Notes: generated from the letters alone by a model not told the origin. A stretch of 5,537 nt of DNA from Noviherbaspirillum sp. (GCA_028292785.1 JAQGLQ010000540.1:1-5537), one strand, 5' to 3'. Positions 1 through 5,537 are shown, counted from the first letter of the stretch. Program-made: numbers and translations.

Positions 1-461
1 TTGCCGTTCAACATCGGACCGCCGGACAAGCCGATGGTCGGCAGCCCGCAGCTCGCCGCACCCATGACCAGCGCCGGCGTGGTCTTGTCGCAACCCATGA
101 GCAGGACCACGCCATCGATCGGATTGCCCCGTATGGATTCTTCCACATCCATGCTGGCAAGGTTTCTGAATAGCATCGCGGTGGGACGCAATTGCGTTTC
201 GCCAAGCGACATTACCGGGAACTCAAGCGGGAGTCCGCCTGCCTCAAGGACACCGCGCTTGACGAATTCGGCCAGTTCCCGGAAATGACTGTTGCAAGGC
301 GTTAATTCGGACCATGTGTTGCAGATGCCGATGACAGGACGTCCGTCGAACTCATCTTGCGGATGCCCGGGCTTTGCGGTCCAGCTGCGATGGACGAAAG
401 CGTCGCGGTCGTTTCCGCCAAACCAGTGTTGACTGCGACGTTTTTGAATTTTGGTGGTCAT
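1..461 (-). CDS. IlvD/Edd-family aldonate (sugar-acid) dehydratase, N-terminal part
   Basis: Partial gene: the first 153 codons are visible, the rest lies beyond the left edge. The family uses an Fe-S cluster and Mg2+ to dehydrate sugar acids to 2-keto-3-deoxy acids, or dihydroxy acids in the case of IlvD. Visible hallmarks are ICNTWSELTPCN (residues 46-57, with Cys56), SLGE (85-88, Glu88) and MGCDKTTPA (122-130, with Cys124, Asp125, Lys126). As I recall them, the metal and cluster ligands of Rhizobium L-arabinonate dehydratase (Cys59, Glu91, Cys127, Asp128, Lys129) are all matched at a constant offset of three, which favours the pentonate/hexonate subgroup over true IlvD or Edd. The third cluster cysteine would lie outside the window. 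The ATG at 461 is the only sensible start, although no clear Shine-Dalgarno precedes it. It is divergent from an aldose dehydrogenase and dgoKA, so the likely substrate is D-galactonate, with L-arabinonate or D-fuconate as alternatives. Exact substrate is inference. Confidence 0.9.
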   Translation of the reverse strand, partial: MTTKIQKRRSQHWFGGNDRDAFVHRSWTAKPGHPQDEFDGRPVIGICNTWSELTPCNSHFRELAEFVKRGVLEAGGLPLEFPVMSLGETQLRPTAMLFRNLASMDVEESIRGNPIDGVVLLMGCDKTTPALVMGAASCGLPTIGLSGGPMLNG

Positions 462-553
462 AGGAATGTGAAGCGACTGGGTGAGGGAGTGAGACGGGTT
501 TCGAAACAGCATCAATATGGAGTGGCCGTGAGTTCGAAAGTTCAGGAGAAATA
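462..553. promoter_or_regulatory. Divergent intergenic control region with two TTCGAA-centred sites
   Basis: These 92 bases separate the leftward dehydratase from the rightward dehydrogenase, so promoters for both directions must lie here or inside the gene starts. A perfect 10-bp palindrome GTTTCGAAAC lies at 498-507, and a related site AGTTCGAAAG (perfect over the central 6 bp) at 531-540. Their centres are 33 bp apart, close to three helical turns, which would suit a dimeric or tetrameric regulator bound to one face. The second site ends just before the Shine-Dalgarno of the dehydrogenase. I could not pick a convincing sigma-70 promoter in either direction. The operator role is inference; no regulator gene is present in the window to name the family. 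Confidence 0.45.
544..548 (+). promoter_or_regulatory. Ribosome binding site of the SDR dehydrogenase
   Basis: AGGAG sits 5 bases before the ATG at 554 and fixes that start. It is the only strong Shine-Dalgarno in the sugar-acid locus: the dehydratase and dgoK starts have none that is obvious. Confidence 0.8.
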
Positions 554-1330
554 ATGACAACGCAGTACGATCTCGCGAAGTACGGCGGTCTGCGAGGAAA
601 GCGCGTCTTCGTCACGGGCGGCGGCTCCGGCATCGGCGAAACCATCGTTGCTGCATTCGCGGAGCAGGGCGCCAGGGTCGGATTCGTCGATATTGCTACG
701 GACGCCAGTCTTGCGCTGTGCGAAAGCGTCGGCGCGGCAGGACATGCAAAGCCGGTATTCCGGCAATGCGATATTCGCGATATTGCGGCTTTGCAGCAGG
801 CCATGCGTTCGATCGCCGAAGAGATCGGCGACTTCGACGTGCTGGTCAACAATGCGGGCAACGACGAACGGCACAAGCCGGAAGATGTCACACTAGAATA
901 CTGGAACGACCGCATAGCGATCAATGAAAGGCCGATGTTCTTCACCATCCAGGCAGTGATCGATGGCATGAAGAAAAAGGGCGGCGGCTCCATCATCAAT
1001 ATCGGTTCGATCAGCTGGCATATCAGCGGCGGCGGCTTTCCGGTCTATACCACCGCGAAGGCATCGGTGAGCGGACTTACCCGCGGCATGGCGCGCGATC
1101 TGGGGCCTTTCAACATTCGCGTCAATACCGTCACTCCAGGCTGGGTGATGACCGAACGCCAGCGGAAGCTATGGGTGAACGACGAGGCGGAAGAAGAGAT
1201 CAAACGCAGCCAATGCCTGCCCGGGCATCTGCTGCCCTGGCATATAGCGCGCATGGTACTGTTCCTGGCATCGGACGATAGCGTGATGTGCACGGCGCAG
1301 GAATTCATCGTGGACGCAGGCTGGTCATGA
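554..1330 (+). CDS. SDR-family NAD(P)-dependent aldose 1-dehydrogenase
   Basis: A 258-residue classical short-chain dehydrogenase, predicted cytosolic, that should oxidise an aldose at C1 to the aldonolactone. The Rossmann nucleotide motif TGGGSGIG is at 21-28, Asp46 ends the second strand (favouring NAD+), NNAG is at 99-102, and the catalytic residues are Asn124, Ser152, Tyr165 and Lys169 (YTTAK). PGWV at 195-198 and the C-terminal DAGW are also typical. The stretches NNAGNDERHK, GSISWH, FLASDD and DAGW closely resemble Caulobacter D-xylose dehydrogenase XylB and related sugar dehydrogenases, as I recall that sequence. The neighbouring dgoK and dgoA make D-galactose the preferred substrate guess, with L-arabinose, D-fucose or D-xylose possible. 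The ATG is set by AGGAG five bases upstream. One oddity is Glu125 directly after the catalytic Asn124, where relatives usually carry Leu. It is first in the rightward gene set; dgoK follows after 55 bp. A steroid or acyl-carrier SDR is less likely given this context. Confidence 0.9.
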   Translation: MTTQYDLAKYGGLRGKRVFVTGGGSGIGETIVAAFAEQGARVGFVDIATDASLALCESVGAAGHAKPVFRQCDIRDIAALQQAMRSIAEEIGDFDVLVNNAGNDERHKPEDVTLEYWNDRIAINERPMFFTIQAVIDGMKKKGGGSIINIGSISWHISGGGFPVYTTAKASVSGLTRGMARDLGPFNIRVNTVTPGWVMTERQRKLWVNDEAEEEIKRSQCLPGHLLPWHIARMVLFLASDDSVMCTAQEFIVDAGWS

Positions 1331-1350
1331 TGCGCCGTTCCGCATTTTTT
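1330..1350 (+). terminator. Weak terminator-like hairpin between dehydrogenase and dgoK
   Basis: ATGCG (1330-1334) pairs with CGCAT (1341-1345) around a 6-base loop, and a run of six T (1345-1350) follows at once. A G-U pair may add one step. It begins on the last base of the dehydrogenase stop codon. The stem is short, so it may only attenuate transcription into dgoK and dgoA, or may stabilise the upstream mRNA end. Function is inference. Confidence 0.4.
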
Positions 1351-1385
1351 ACATGGACTTCCCTTTCACTCACTGACTGCCAATC

Positions 1386-2297
1386 ATGAACCGACCGAAT
1401 TCTCCATTGCTGGGCATCGACTGGGGCACCAGCAATCGACGCGCCTATCTGTTCGATGCGCAGGGCAAGCTCATTCGTCAGCACGATGACGAATTCGGCA
1501 TCCTCAAGGTGGCCGGCGGCTTCGAAGTCTCATTGAAGGAACTGCTTCGAAAGCTCGATCTCGAGCGCGCGGATGTGCTCATGTCCGGAATGGTGGGCAG
1601 CCGCAACGGCTGGCAGGAAGCTCCCTATCTATCGGTGGAACAGCCGCTGTCGCGGCTCGGGGACGCCTTGATGGAAATCCCGACCACGATACCCGGAGTC
1701 CGCTGCCGCGTCGTACCCGGATACCGCTATGTCGATGCGCATGGCACTCCCGACGTCATGCGCGGCGAAGAAACCCAAGTGTTCGGAGCACTTGCGTCGG
1801 GCGCCCCGGACGGCTGGTTTCTGCTGCCCGGCACCCATAGCAAATGGGTGCGCGTGGAAGACGGCAAGGTAAGGGAACTGCTGACGTTCATGACCGGCGA
1901 ACTGTTCGCGCTGCTGTCGAAGCACGGCACGCTCGCCAATGTGATGAAAGAGCATGAATCGGTTCCCGCAGCCTTCCGGGCCGGGCTGGAAGCGGCGCGG
2001 GGCGGTGCGTTCACCCACATGGCATTCTGCTGTCGCGCCCTTGTGGTGACCGACATGATGCCGGCCGAGCATACGGCTTCCTATCTGTCGGGGCTGCTGA
2101 TCGGAACGGAAATACACGATATCGTGAAGCGGACCGGCGACCAGATGCGCACGCCGGTCCAGATCGTCGGCAGCCCATCGCTCGCCGCGCGCTATCAGAA
2201 TGCGCTGGAAATTCTCGGACTGTCCTCCGCTGTCTGGGACCCGGACGACATCTACCTGGCCGCGTTGCGCGGCCTCGCCAACATGAAAGGCAATTGA
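1386..2297 (+). CDS. dgoK: 2-dehydro-3-deoxygalactonokinase
   Basis: A 303-residue sugar-acid kinase that phosphorylates 2-dehydro-3-deoxy-D-galactonate with ATP to the 6-phosphate, the committed step before aldol cleavage. Visible family motifs are the N-terminal phosphate-binding DWGTSN (12-17), SGMVGSRNGW (67-76) followed by EAPY (78-81), RGEETQ (126-131), the LPGTHSKW block (147-154), TGELF (170-174) and SYLSGLLIG near 232-240. Length is close to that of E. coli DgoK (about 290), and all blocks appear in order, so the gene looks intact. The ATG at 1386 is the natural start, since DWGTSN follows close behind it, but no good Shine-Dalgarno is visible in the 55-bp gap. It sits between the dehydrogenase and dgoA; the dgoA start lies 5 bases past its stop, so the two are probably translationally coupled. 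Predicted cytosolic. Assignment is firm; in vivo substrate follows from the family and the aldolase next door. Confidence 0.95.
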   Translation: MNRPNSPLLGIDWGTSNRRAYLFDAQGKLIRQHDDEFGILKVAGGFEVSLKELLRKLDLERADVLMSGMVGSRNGWQEAPYLSVEQPLSRLGDALMEIPTTIPGVRCRVVPGYRYVDAHGTPDVMRGEETQVFGALASGAPDGWFLLPGTHSKWVRVEDGKVRELLTFMTGELFALLSKHGTLANVMKEHESVPAAFRAGLEAARGGAFTHMAFCCRALVVTDMMPAEHTASYLSGLLIGTEIHDIVKRTGDQMRTPVQIVGSPSLAARYQNALEILGLSSAVWDPDDIYLAALRGLANMKGN

Positions 2298-2302
2298 AGA
2301 TC

Positions 2303-2932
2303 ATGCAATCATTTTCTCCTTCGACGCTTCCCTTGACCGCCATCCTGCGCGGCCTGACTCCTGAAGAGGCGCCAGCCATCGGGCGTGTGCTGCTCGACGC
2401 CGGCTTCCGCATGCTCGAGGTTCCCTTGAACCGCCCCGGCGCGCTCGAGGCAATACGCACACTGGCGAAGATGGCGCCTGAAGACGCACTGGTGGGCGGA
2501 GGCACGATCCTGACGCTTGAGCATGTGGAAGCGGTCAGAGAAGCGGGCGGGCGCCTCATGGTTTCGCCGAATTGCGTGCCGCAAGTGATCGCGCATGCGG
2601 TCAAGCTTGGCATGGTCGCGATGCCCGGTGTCGCTACCCCCACCGAAGCGTTTCGCGCGGTCGACGCGGGCGCGCAAGGCATCAAGCTGTTCCCCGCCGA
2701 AATGATCTCTCCCGCTGTCGTCAAGGCTTTGCGTTCGGTGCTTGACATCCCGATGTTCCCGGTCGGCGGCATCCGCCCGGACAATATGGCTGAGTACTAT
2801 GAAGCCGGCGCCACCGGCTTCGGCATCGGTAGCCAGCTGTTCAAGCCCGGATCGACCGCCGAGCAGGTGCGGAAGGTTGCCGAGGCCTTCATGGCTGCTC
2901 GACAAAAGCTGTTGCAGAACAGCCAAGCCTGA
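2303..2932 (+). CDS. dgoA: 2-dehydro-3-deoxy-6-phosphogalactonate aldolase
   Basis: Class I aldolase of the KDPG/KDPGal family that cleaves 2-dehydro-3-deoxy-6-phosphogalactonate to pyruvate and D-glyceraldehyde 3-phosphate. Counting from the ATG at 2303 (209 residues; E. coli DgoA is about 205): LPLTAILRG at 9-17 holds Arg16, LEVPLN at 38-43 holds the catalytic Glu39, VGGGT is at 64-68, SPN at 88-90, IKLFPAE at 127-133 holds the Schiff-base Lys128, and PVGGI at 153-157 forms a phosphate-binding turn. LRG near the start and the LFPAE context fit the DgoA branch; Eda (KDPG aldolase) is the alternative, disfavoured by the adjacent dgoK. A TTG at 2294 in the same frame would overlap the dgoK stop as TTGA and add three residues. 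I prefer the ATG because the AAAGG at 2286-2290 is too close to the TTG, yet neither start has an ideal ribosome site. Confidence 0.94.
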   Translation: MQSFSPSTLPLTAILRGLTPEEAPAIGRVLLDAGFRMLEVPLNRPGALEAIRTLAKMAPEDALVGGGTILTLEHVEAVREAGGRLMVSPNCVPQVIAHAVKLGMVAMPGVATPTEAFRAVDAGAQGIKLFPAEMISPAVVKALRSVLDIPMFPVGGIRPDNMAEYYEAGATGFGIGSQLFKPGSTAEQVRKVAEAFMAARQKLLQNSQA

Positions 2933-2943
2933 CGTGGCGACTT

Positions 2944-2975
2944 CGATAGCGGAGTGACAATGAGCCCCGCTATCG
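2944..2975. repeat. 9-bp inverted repeat after dgoA, possible terminator or operator
   Basis: CGATAGCGG (2944-2952) and CCGCTATCG (2967-2975) are perfectly complementary around a 14-base loop, 11 bases past the dgoA stop. No T run follows, so it is not a standard intrinsic terminator. It may end or protect the dgo transcript, or act as a protein site upstream of the ybiT promoter. What it does is not decided by the sequence. Confidence 0.45.
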
Positions 2976-3017
2976 GGCTGAAAATGGTCGGGCCATATCT
3001 GCGGCGACCTCGTGAAA

Positions 3018-3026
3018 TGGTAAAAT
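3018..3026 (+). promoter_or_regulatory. Extended -10 promoter for the ABC-F gene
   Basis: TGGTAAAAT contains TAAAAT (3021-3026; five of six bases match TATAAT) preceded by a TG one base upstream, the extended -10 pattern. No good -35 is seen at the usual distance, which is common for extended -10 promoters. Transcription would start near 3033, leaving a leader of about 30 bases before the GTG. It implies ybiT is transcribed separately from the dgo genes. Confidence 0.55.
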
Positions 3027-3050
3027 ACCCGGTTACCCAATTCGTACCGC

Positions 3051-3055
3051 AAAGG
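3051..3055 (+). promoter_or_regulatory. Ribosome binding site of the ABC-F gene
   Basis: AAAGG lies 8 bases before the GTG at 3064 and supports that non-ATG start. Confidence 0.6.
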
Positions 3056-3063
3056 TTTTACCA

Positions 3064-4665
3064 GTGCTTTCTACCGCAAATATCACGATGCAGTTCGGCC
3101 CCAAGCCGCTGTTTGAAAACATCTCCGTCAAATTCGGAGAGGGCAACCGTTACGGTCTGATCGGCGCGAACGGCTGCGGCAAATCGACGTTCATGAAAAT
3201 CCTGGGCGGCGACCTCGAGCCTTCTTCAGGCACGGTCATGCTCGACTCCAACGAGCGTCTGGGCAAGCTGCGCCAGGATCAGTTCGCGTTCGAGGAAATG
3301 CGCGTGCTCGAAGTCGTCATGATGGGCCACACCGAGATGTGGGCCGCGATGAGCGAGCGCGATGCGATCTATGCGAATCCGGAGGCGACCGACGACGATT
3401 ACATGAAGGCGGCCGATCTCGAGGCGAAGTTCGCCGAATACGACGGCTACACGGCCGAAGCGCGTGCCGGCGAGTTGCTGCTGGGCGTGGGCGTGCCGAC
3501 CGAACAGCACCAGGGGCCGATGAGCAACGTCGCGCCCGGCTGGAAGCTGCGCGTGCTGCTCGCACAGGCGCTGTTCTCCAACCCGGATATCCTGCTGCTC
3601 GACGAACCCACCAACAACCTCGACATCGATACCATCCGCTGGCTGGAGGATGTGCTCAATCAGCGCAACTCCACCATGATCATCATCTCGCACGATCGGC
3701 ACTTCCTGAATCAGGTGTGCACCCACATGGCCGACATGGACTATGGAACGCTGAAGGTCTATCCGGGCAATTACGACGACTACATGCTGGCATCGTCGCA
3801 GGCGCGCGCGCAACAGTTGGCGCTGAATGCGAAGGCGAAGGATAAGGTGGCCGAACTGCAGGACTTCGTCCGCCGCTTTTCCGCCAACAAGTCGAAGGCC
3901 CGCCAGGCGACATCACGCGCCAAGCAGATCGACAAGATCAAGATGGAAGACATCAAGCCATCGAGCCGGCAGAATCCGTTCGTGCGTTTCGACGGAGAGA
4001 AGAAGCTGCACCGCCAGGCGGTAGAAGTCAGTGGGCTGACCAAAGCCTACGACCGCACGCTGTTCAAGAACTTCAACATCCTGGTCGAAGCCGGCGAGAA
4101 GATCGCCATCATCGGCGCCAACGGGGCAGGCAAGACCACGCTGCTGCGCTGCCTCGGGGGCAAGGATATCTGCGGTCTGGAGGCGGACAGCGGCACGACG
4201 AAGTGGGCCGAGCATGCCAATGTTGGCTACATGCCGCAGGACCCGACCGAGGAATTCGCGTCAGACAAAAATCTCACCGACTGGATCGGGCAGTGGACCA
4301 AGGAGGGCGACGACGACCAGGCGGTGCGTTCCATCCTGGGGCGGTTGCTGTTCGGCGGTGACGACGTCAAGAAGTCGGTGAAAGTGCTGTCCGGCGGTGA
4401 AAAGGGCCGCATGATGTATGGCAAGCTCATGCTGGGCCGCCATAATGTGCTGCTGATGGACGAGCCGACGAATCACATGGACATGGAATCCATCGAGTCG
4501 CTTAACATCGCGCTCGACAAATATGCAGGCACGTTGATTTTCGTGTCCCATGACCGGGAATTCGTTTCGTCGCTGGCGACGCGCATTCTTGAGGTGAAGG
4601 AGGGCGAAGTCATCGATTTCCAGGGCGGCTACGAAGACTATCTCGCAAGCCAGGGAATCGAATAA
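3064..4665 (+). CDS. ybiT: ABC-F family ATPase, YbiT type
   Basis: A 533-residue cytosolic protein with two ABC ATPase domains and no membrane segments, hence not a transporter. ABC-F proteins such as EttA bind the ribosomal E site and modulate translation; YbiT's specific role is less well known. Domain 1: Walker A GANGCGKS (34-41), an altered signature VAPGWKLR (156-163) instead of LSGG, Walker [12 protein letters not shown] (177-187, Glu181) and SHDRHF (209-214). The charged helical interdomain linker spans roughly 240-320. Domain 2: Walker A GANGAGKT (351-358), canonical LSGGEKGR (442-449), [11 protein letters not shown] (463-473, Glu467) and SHDREF (495-500). Length and near collinear sequence match E. 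coli YbiT (about 530 residues), including the altered first signature, as I recall it. Start is GTG at 3064, supported by AAAGG and by the conserved N-terminus; an in-frame ATG eight codons later would cut into the first strand. It appears monocistronic, between an extended -10 promoter and a strong terminator. Older annotations may call it an ABC transporter ATP-binding protein. Confidence 0.96.
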   Translation: MLSTANITMQFGPKPLFENISVKFGEGNRYGLIGANGCGKSTFMKILGGDLEPSSGTVMLDSNERLGKLRQDQFAFEEMRVLEVVMMGHTEMWAAMSERDAIYANPEATDDDYMKAADLEAKFAEYDGYTAEARAGELLLGVGVPTEQHQGPMSNVAPGWKLRVLLAQALFSNPDILLLDEPTNNLDIDTIRWLEDVLNQRNSTMIIISHDRHFLNQVCTHMADMDYGTLKVYPGNYDDYMLASSQARAQQLALNAKAKDKVAELQDFVRRFSANKSKARQATSRAKQIDKIKMEDIKPSSRQNPFVRFDGEKKLHRQAVEVSGLTKAYDRTLFKNFNILVEAGEKIAIIGANGAGKTTLLRCLGGKDICGLEADSGTTKWAEHANVGYMPQDPTEEFASDKNLTDWIGQWTKEGDDDQAVRSILGRLLFGGDDVKKSVKVLSGGEKGRMMYGKLMLGRHNVLLMDEPTNHMDMESIESLNIALDKYAGTLIFVSHDREFVSSLATRILEVKEGEVIDFQGGYEDYLASQGIE

Positions 4666-4711
4666 GCGGGAACCGAGCAGATTCCAAGGGAGAGCCGGGC
4701 ATTCACTCCCG

Positions 4712-4758
4712 AAAAAACGAAGCGCAACGCGGATCGCATCCGGTTGCGCTTTTTTATT
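4712..4758. terminator. Bidirectional intrinsic terminator between convergent genes
   Basis: AGCGCAAC (4721-4728) pairs with GTTGCGCT (4743-4750), and an inner CGGAT (4730-4734) pairs with ATCCG (4738-4742) around a 3-base loop, leaving only G4729 bulged. Six T (4750-4755) follow on the plus strand and six A (4712-4717) precede it, giving a T run for the minus strand too. It ends ybiT from the left and the unknown gene from the right. Confidence 0.88.
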
Positions 4759-4776
4759 GTGCTTCGGTTGTTGGGC

Positions 4777-5388
4777 TTACGCCTGCGGCGTCAGTGCCGA
4801 GTCGAGCAGGGTATTAGGGGGAGGGGCCGCTTCGCCGTAATACAGGAGTTCATCCAGCCGTCCTCGCAGGCTGCGTGCCATTTCATCGCCCTTGGCCTTA
4901 AGCACGGCTTCCAGATAGGGGCGTCGCAGCTGTTTGAAGTCATCCAGCGATCCCGCTTTTTCGACCTTGATCTGCAGCGTGTATCCGCGCAAGCCCATCG
5001 TGCTCCGAATGGTGGCGGTATAGAAACGATAAACGGCTTCGAACTGGCTTTCGCCGTTCGGCAGAACCGGCTTAGACCCTGCAGTGTCGGCCGGTTGCAT
5101 GCTTTCCTCCGGCGTCGTCTCGACGGCCGCGACCGGCTGGTCCGATACAGTCTGCGCGCTACCGTCGGCGGCACCGGCCGGTGTCGCATAGATGAAGCCC
5201 TGATCGAGCAACTCGTCGAAACCGGACTCGGTCAGGCCGATACCCGCTACCTTCTGCAGCAGGTCATCACTGCCGTGCTTGCCATCGATCAGAAGGAGCA
5301 GGGTGCGCAGCCGCGATGCCAGTCGATATTTGCGGGTGGCGATTTCTTCGCGGCCCTTGGCGGTCTTTTCGAAAACAGGTTTTGTCAT
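4777..5388 (-). CDS. Conserved-looking protein of unknown function
   Basis: A 203-residue protein I cannot assign to a named family. From the ATG at 5388: residues 1-66 are basic and helical with LRTLLLLIDGKHG (28-39), followed by a segment with VAGIGLT and FDELLDQGFI, a layout that recalls small winged-helix-like domains seen in Burkholderiales hypothetical proteins. Residues about 69-112 form an Ala/Pro/Thr/Ser-rich, probably disordered linker. Residues 113-185 are charged and helical (FEAVYRFYTATIR, then FKQLRRPYLEAVL and DEMARSLRGRLDELLYY), and the last residues are Pro-rich. No signal peptide or membrane segment is seen; LLLLI is too short. An in-frame ATG at 5451 would add 21 residues, but a tentative promoter would start transcription near there, so I chose 5388; a GTG at 5403 is also possible. 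No clear Shine-Dalgarno was found. The opposite strand is also open over much of this gene, but its translation is Arg-rich and looks like a shadow. Function not assigned; a regulatory role would be a guess. Confidence 0.75.
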   Translation of the reverse strand: MTKPVFEKTAKGREEIATRKYRLASRLRTLLLLIDGKHGSDDLLQKVAGIGLTESGFDELLDQGFIYATPAGAADGSAQTVSDQPVAAVETTPEESMQPADTAGSKPVLPNGESQFEAVYRFYTATIRSTMGLRGYTLQIKVEKAGSLDDFKQLRRPYLEAVLKAKGDEMARSLRGRLDELLYYGEAAPPPNTLLDSALTPQA

Positions 5389-5537
5389 GGCTATGCTTTT
5401 CACTGAAGGAAAATACGAAGCGATCGCCGGAACCTGGACTTTCCAGGCCATGAATAATCGCGTGCCAGTCTGATGAACGCAAAGATATGTTCGCTCTTAG
5501 TATGCTACTGATTTTTCCATGCGTAAATAAATCATCG
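5389..5537 (-). promoter_or_regulatory. Upstream region of the unknown gene, with tentative promoter
   Basis: No gene was found here. Read on the minus strand, TTGCGT (plus-strand 5477-5482) and GATTAT (5454-5459) are 17 bases apart and could be a weak sigma-70 promoter, with three and four of six consensus bases. Transcription would begin near 5447, at the edge of the inverted repeat at 5433-5447. The outer part (5483-5537) is AT-rich and belongs to whatever lies beyond the window. Confidence 0.3.
5433..5447. repeat. 15-bp inverted repeat CCTGGA-CTT-TCCAGG
   Basis: Two perfect 6-bp arms flank a 3-base centre, 45 bases upstream of the unknown gene's ATG and at the predicted transcription start. 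It could be an operator for a dimeric regulator or a small hairpin in the leader. A match of this size can occur by chance. Confidence 0.4.

Noticed and set aside
1..288. Plus-strand frame of 95 codons at the left edge
   Set aside because: The minus strand here encodes the conserved IlvD/Edd N-terminus with metal and cluster ligands; the plus frame is Ser/Pro-rich noise.
352..999. Minus-strand frame of 215 codons across the dehydrogenase and divergent region
   Set aside because: It overlaps both a clear SDR gene and the dehydratase start and shows no domain-like sequence; a shadow frame.
1331..1385. Separate promoter for dgoK using TTTACA at 1348-1353
   Set aside because: The -35-like hexamer is fair, but no -10-like hexamer lies at 16-18 bases, so a promoter cannot be supported.
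2011..3052. Two long minus-strand frames (2011-2784 and 2309-3052) opposite dgoK and dgoA
   Set aside because: Their translations are rich in Ser, Arg, Pro and His, as expected for shadows of GC-rich genes, and the plus strand encodes well-recognised DgoK and DgoA.
2954..3160. Small plus-strand frame starting with MTMSPAIG between dgoA and ybiT
   Set aside because: It runs through the ybiT promoter and into ybiT in another frame, with no ribosome site; no coding support.
3226..3813. Minus-strand 195-codon frame inside ybiT
   Set aside because: It is antisense to the most conserved part of the first ATPase domain and is rich in His, Arg and Val, as antisense frames of ABC genes often are.
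4744..5406. Long plus-strand open frame (220 codons) opposite the unknown gene
   Set aside because: It starts at a TTG within the terminator stem, has no ribosome site, and its translation is Arg/Gln-rich with no recognisable motif. The minus-strand frame has the more protein-like pattern of helices and a linker.
5389..5537. Possible additional gene or RNA at the right edge
   Set aside because: No open frame of useful length reads through with a ribosome site; the ATG near 5519 meets a stop after three codons. Nothing supports an RNA gene.
1..5537. A novel multi-gene system, mobile element, CRISPR array or defence island
   Set aside because: No transposase, integrase, direct-repeat array, att-like duplication or defence-type gene was seen. 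The window is metabolic and housekeeping in nature, with one unassigned gene.

Overview
The window looks like chromosomal DNA of a GC-rich betaproteobacterium, probably of the order Burkholderiales. The main reasons are the YbiT-type ABC-F protein, whose N-terminus reads like its Burkholderiales relatives, and the oxidative sugar-acid gene set. This placement is by eye and from memory; no search was run.

Left part (1-2932): a sugar-acid catabolic locus. An IlvD/Edd-family aldonate dehydratase runs leftward off the window (1-461, only the N-terminal part visible). It is divergent from a rightward set of a short-chain aldose dehydrogenase (554-1330), 2-dehydro-3-deoxygalactonokinase DgoK (1386-2297) and 2-dehydro-3-deoxy-6-phosphogalactonate aldolase DgoA (2303-2932). 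Together they make a De Ley-Doudoroff-type route: aldose to lactone/aldonate, dehydration to a 2-keto-3-deoxy acid, phosphorylation, then cleavage to pyruvate and glyceraldehyde 3-phosphate. D-galactose (or its aldonate) is the best substrate guess because of DgoK and DgoA. No lactonase, transporter or regulator lies in the window. The 92-bp divergent gap carries two TTCGAA-centred sites that could be operators, and a short terminator-like hairpin follows the dehydrogenase stop codon.

Middle part (2933-4758): a hairpin and an extended -10 promoter separate the sugar genes from a monocistronic-looking ABC-F ATPase gene of the YbiT type (3064-4665, GTG start). It ends at a strong hairpin flanked by A and T runs that can serve both strands.

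Right part (4759-5537): a leftward gene for a 203-residue protein of unknown function, convergent with ybiT. Its N-terminal and C-terminal parts are joined by an Ala/Pro/Thr-rich linker. Its upstream region (5389-5537) holds a 15-bp inverted repeat and a tentative promoter but no other gene. I found no mobile element, CRISPR array, tRNA or rRNA, and no clear sign of a wholly new system.
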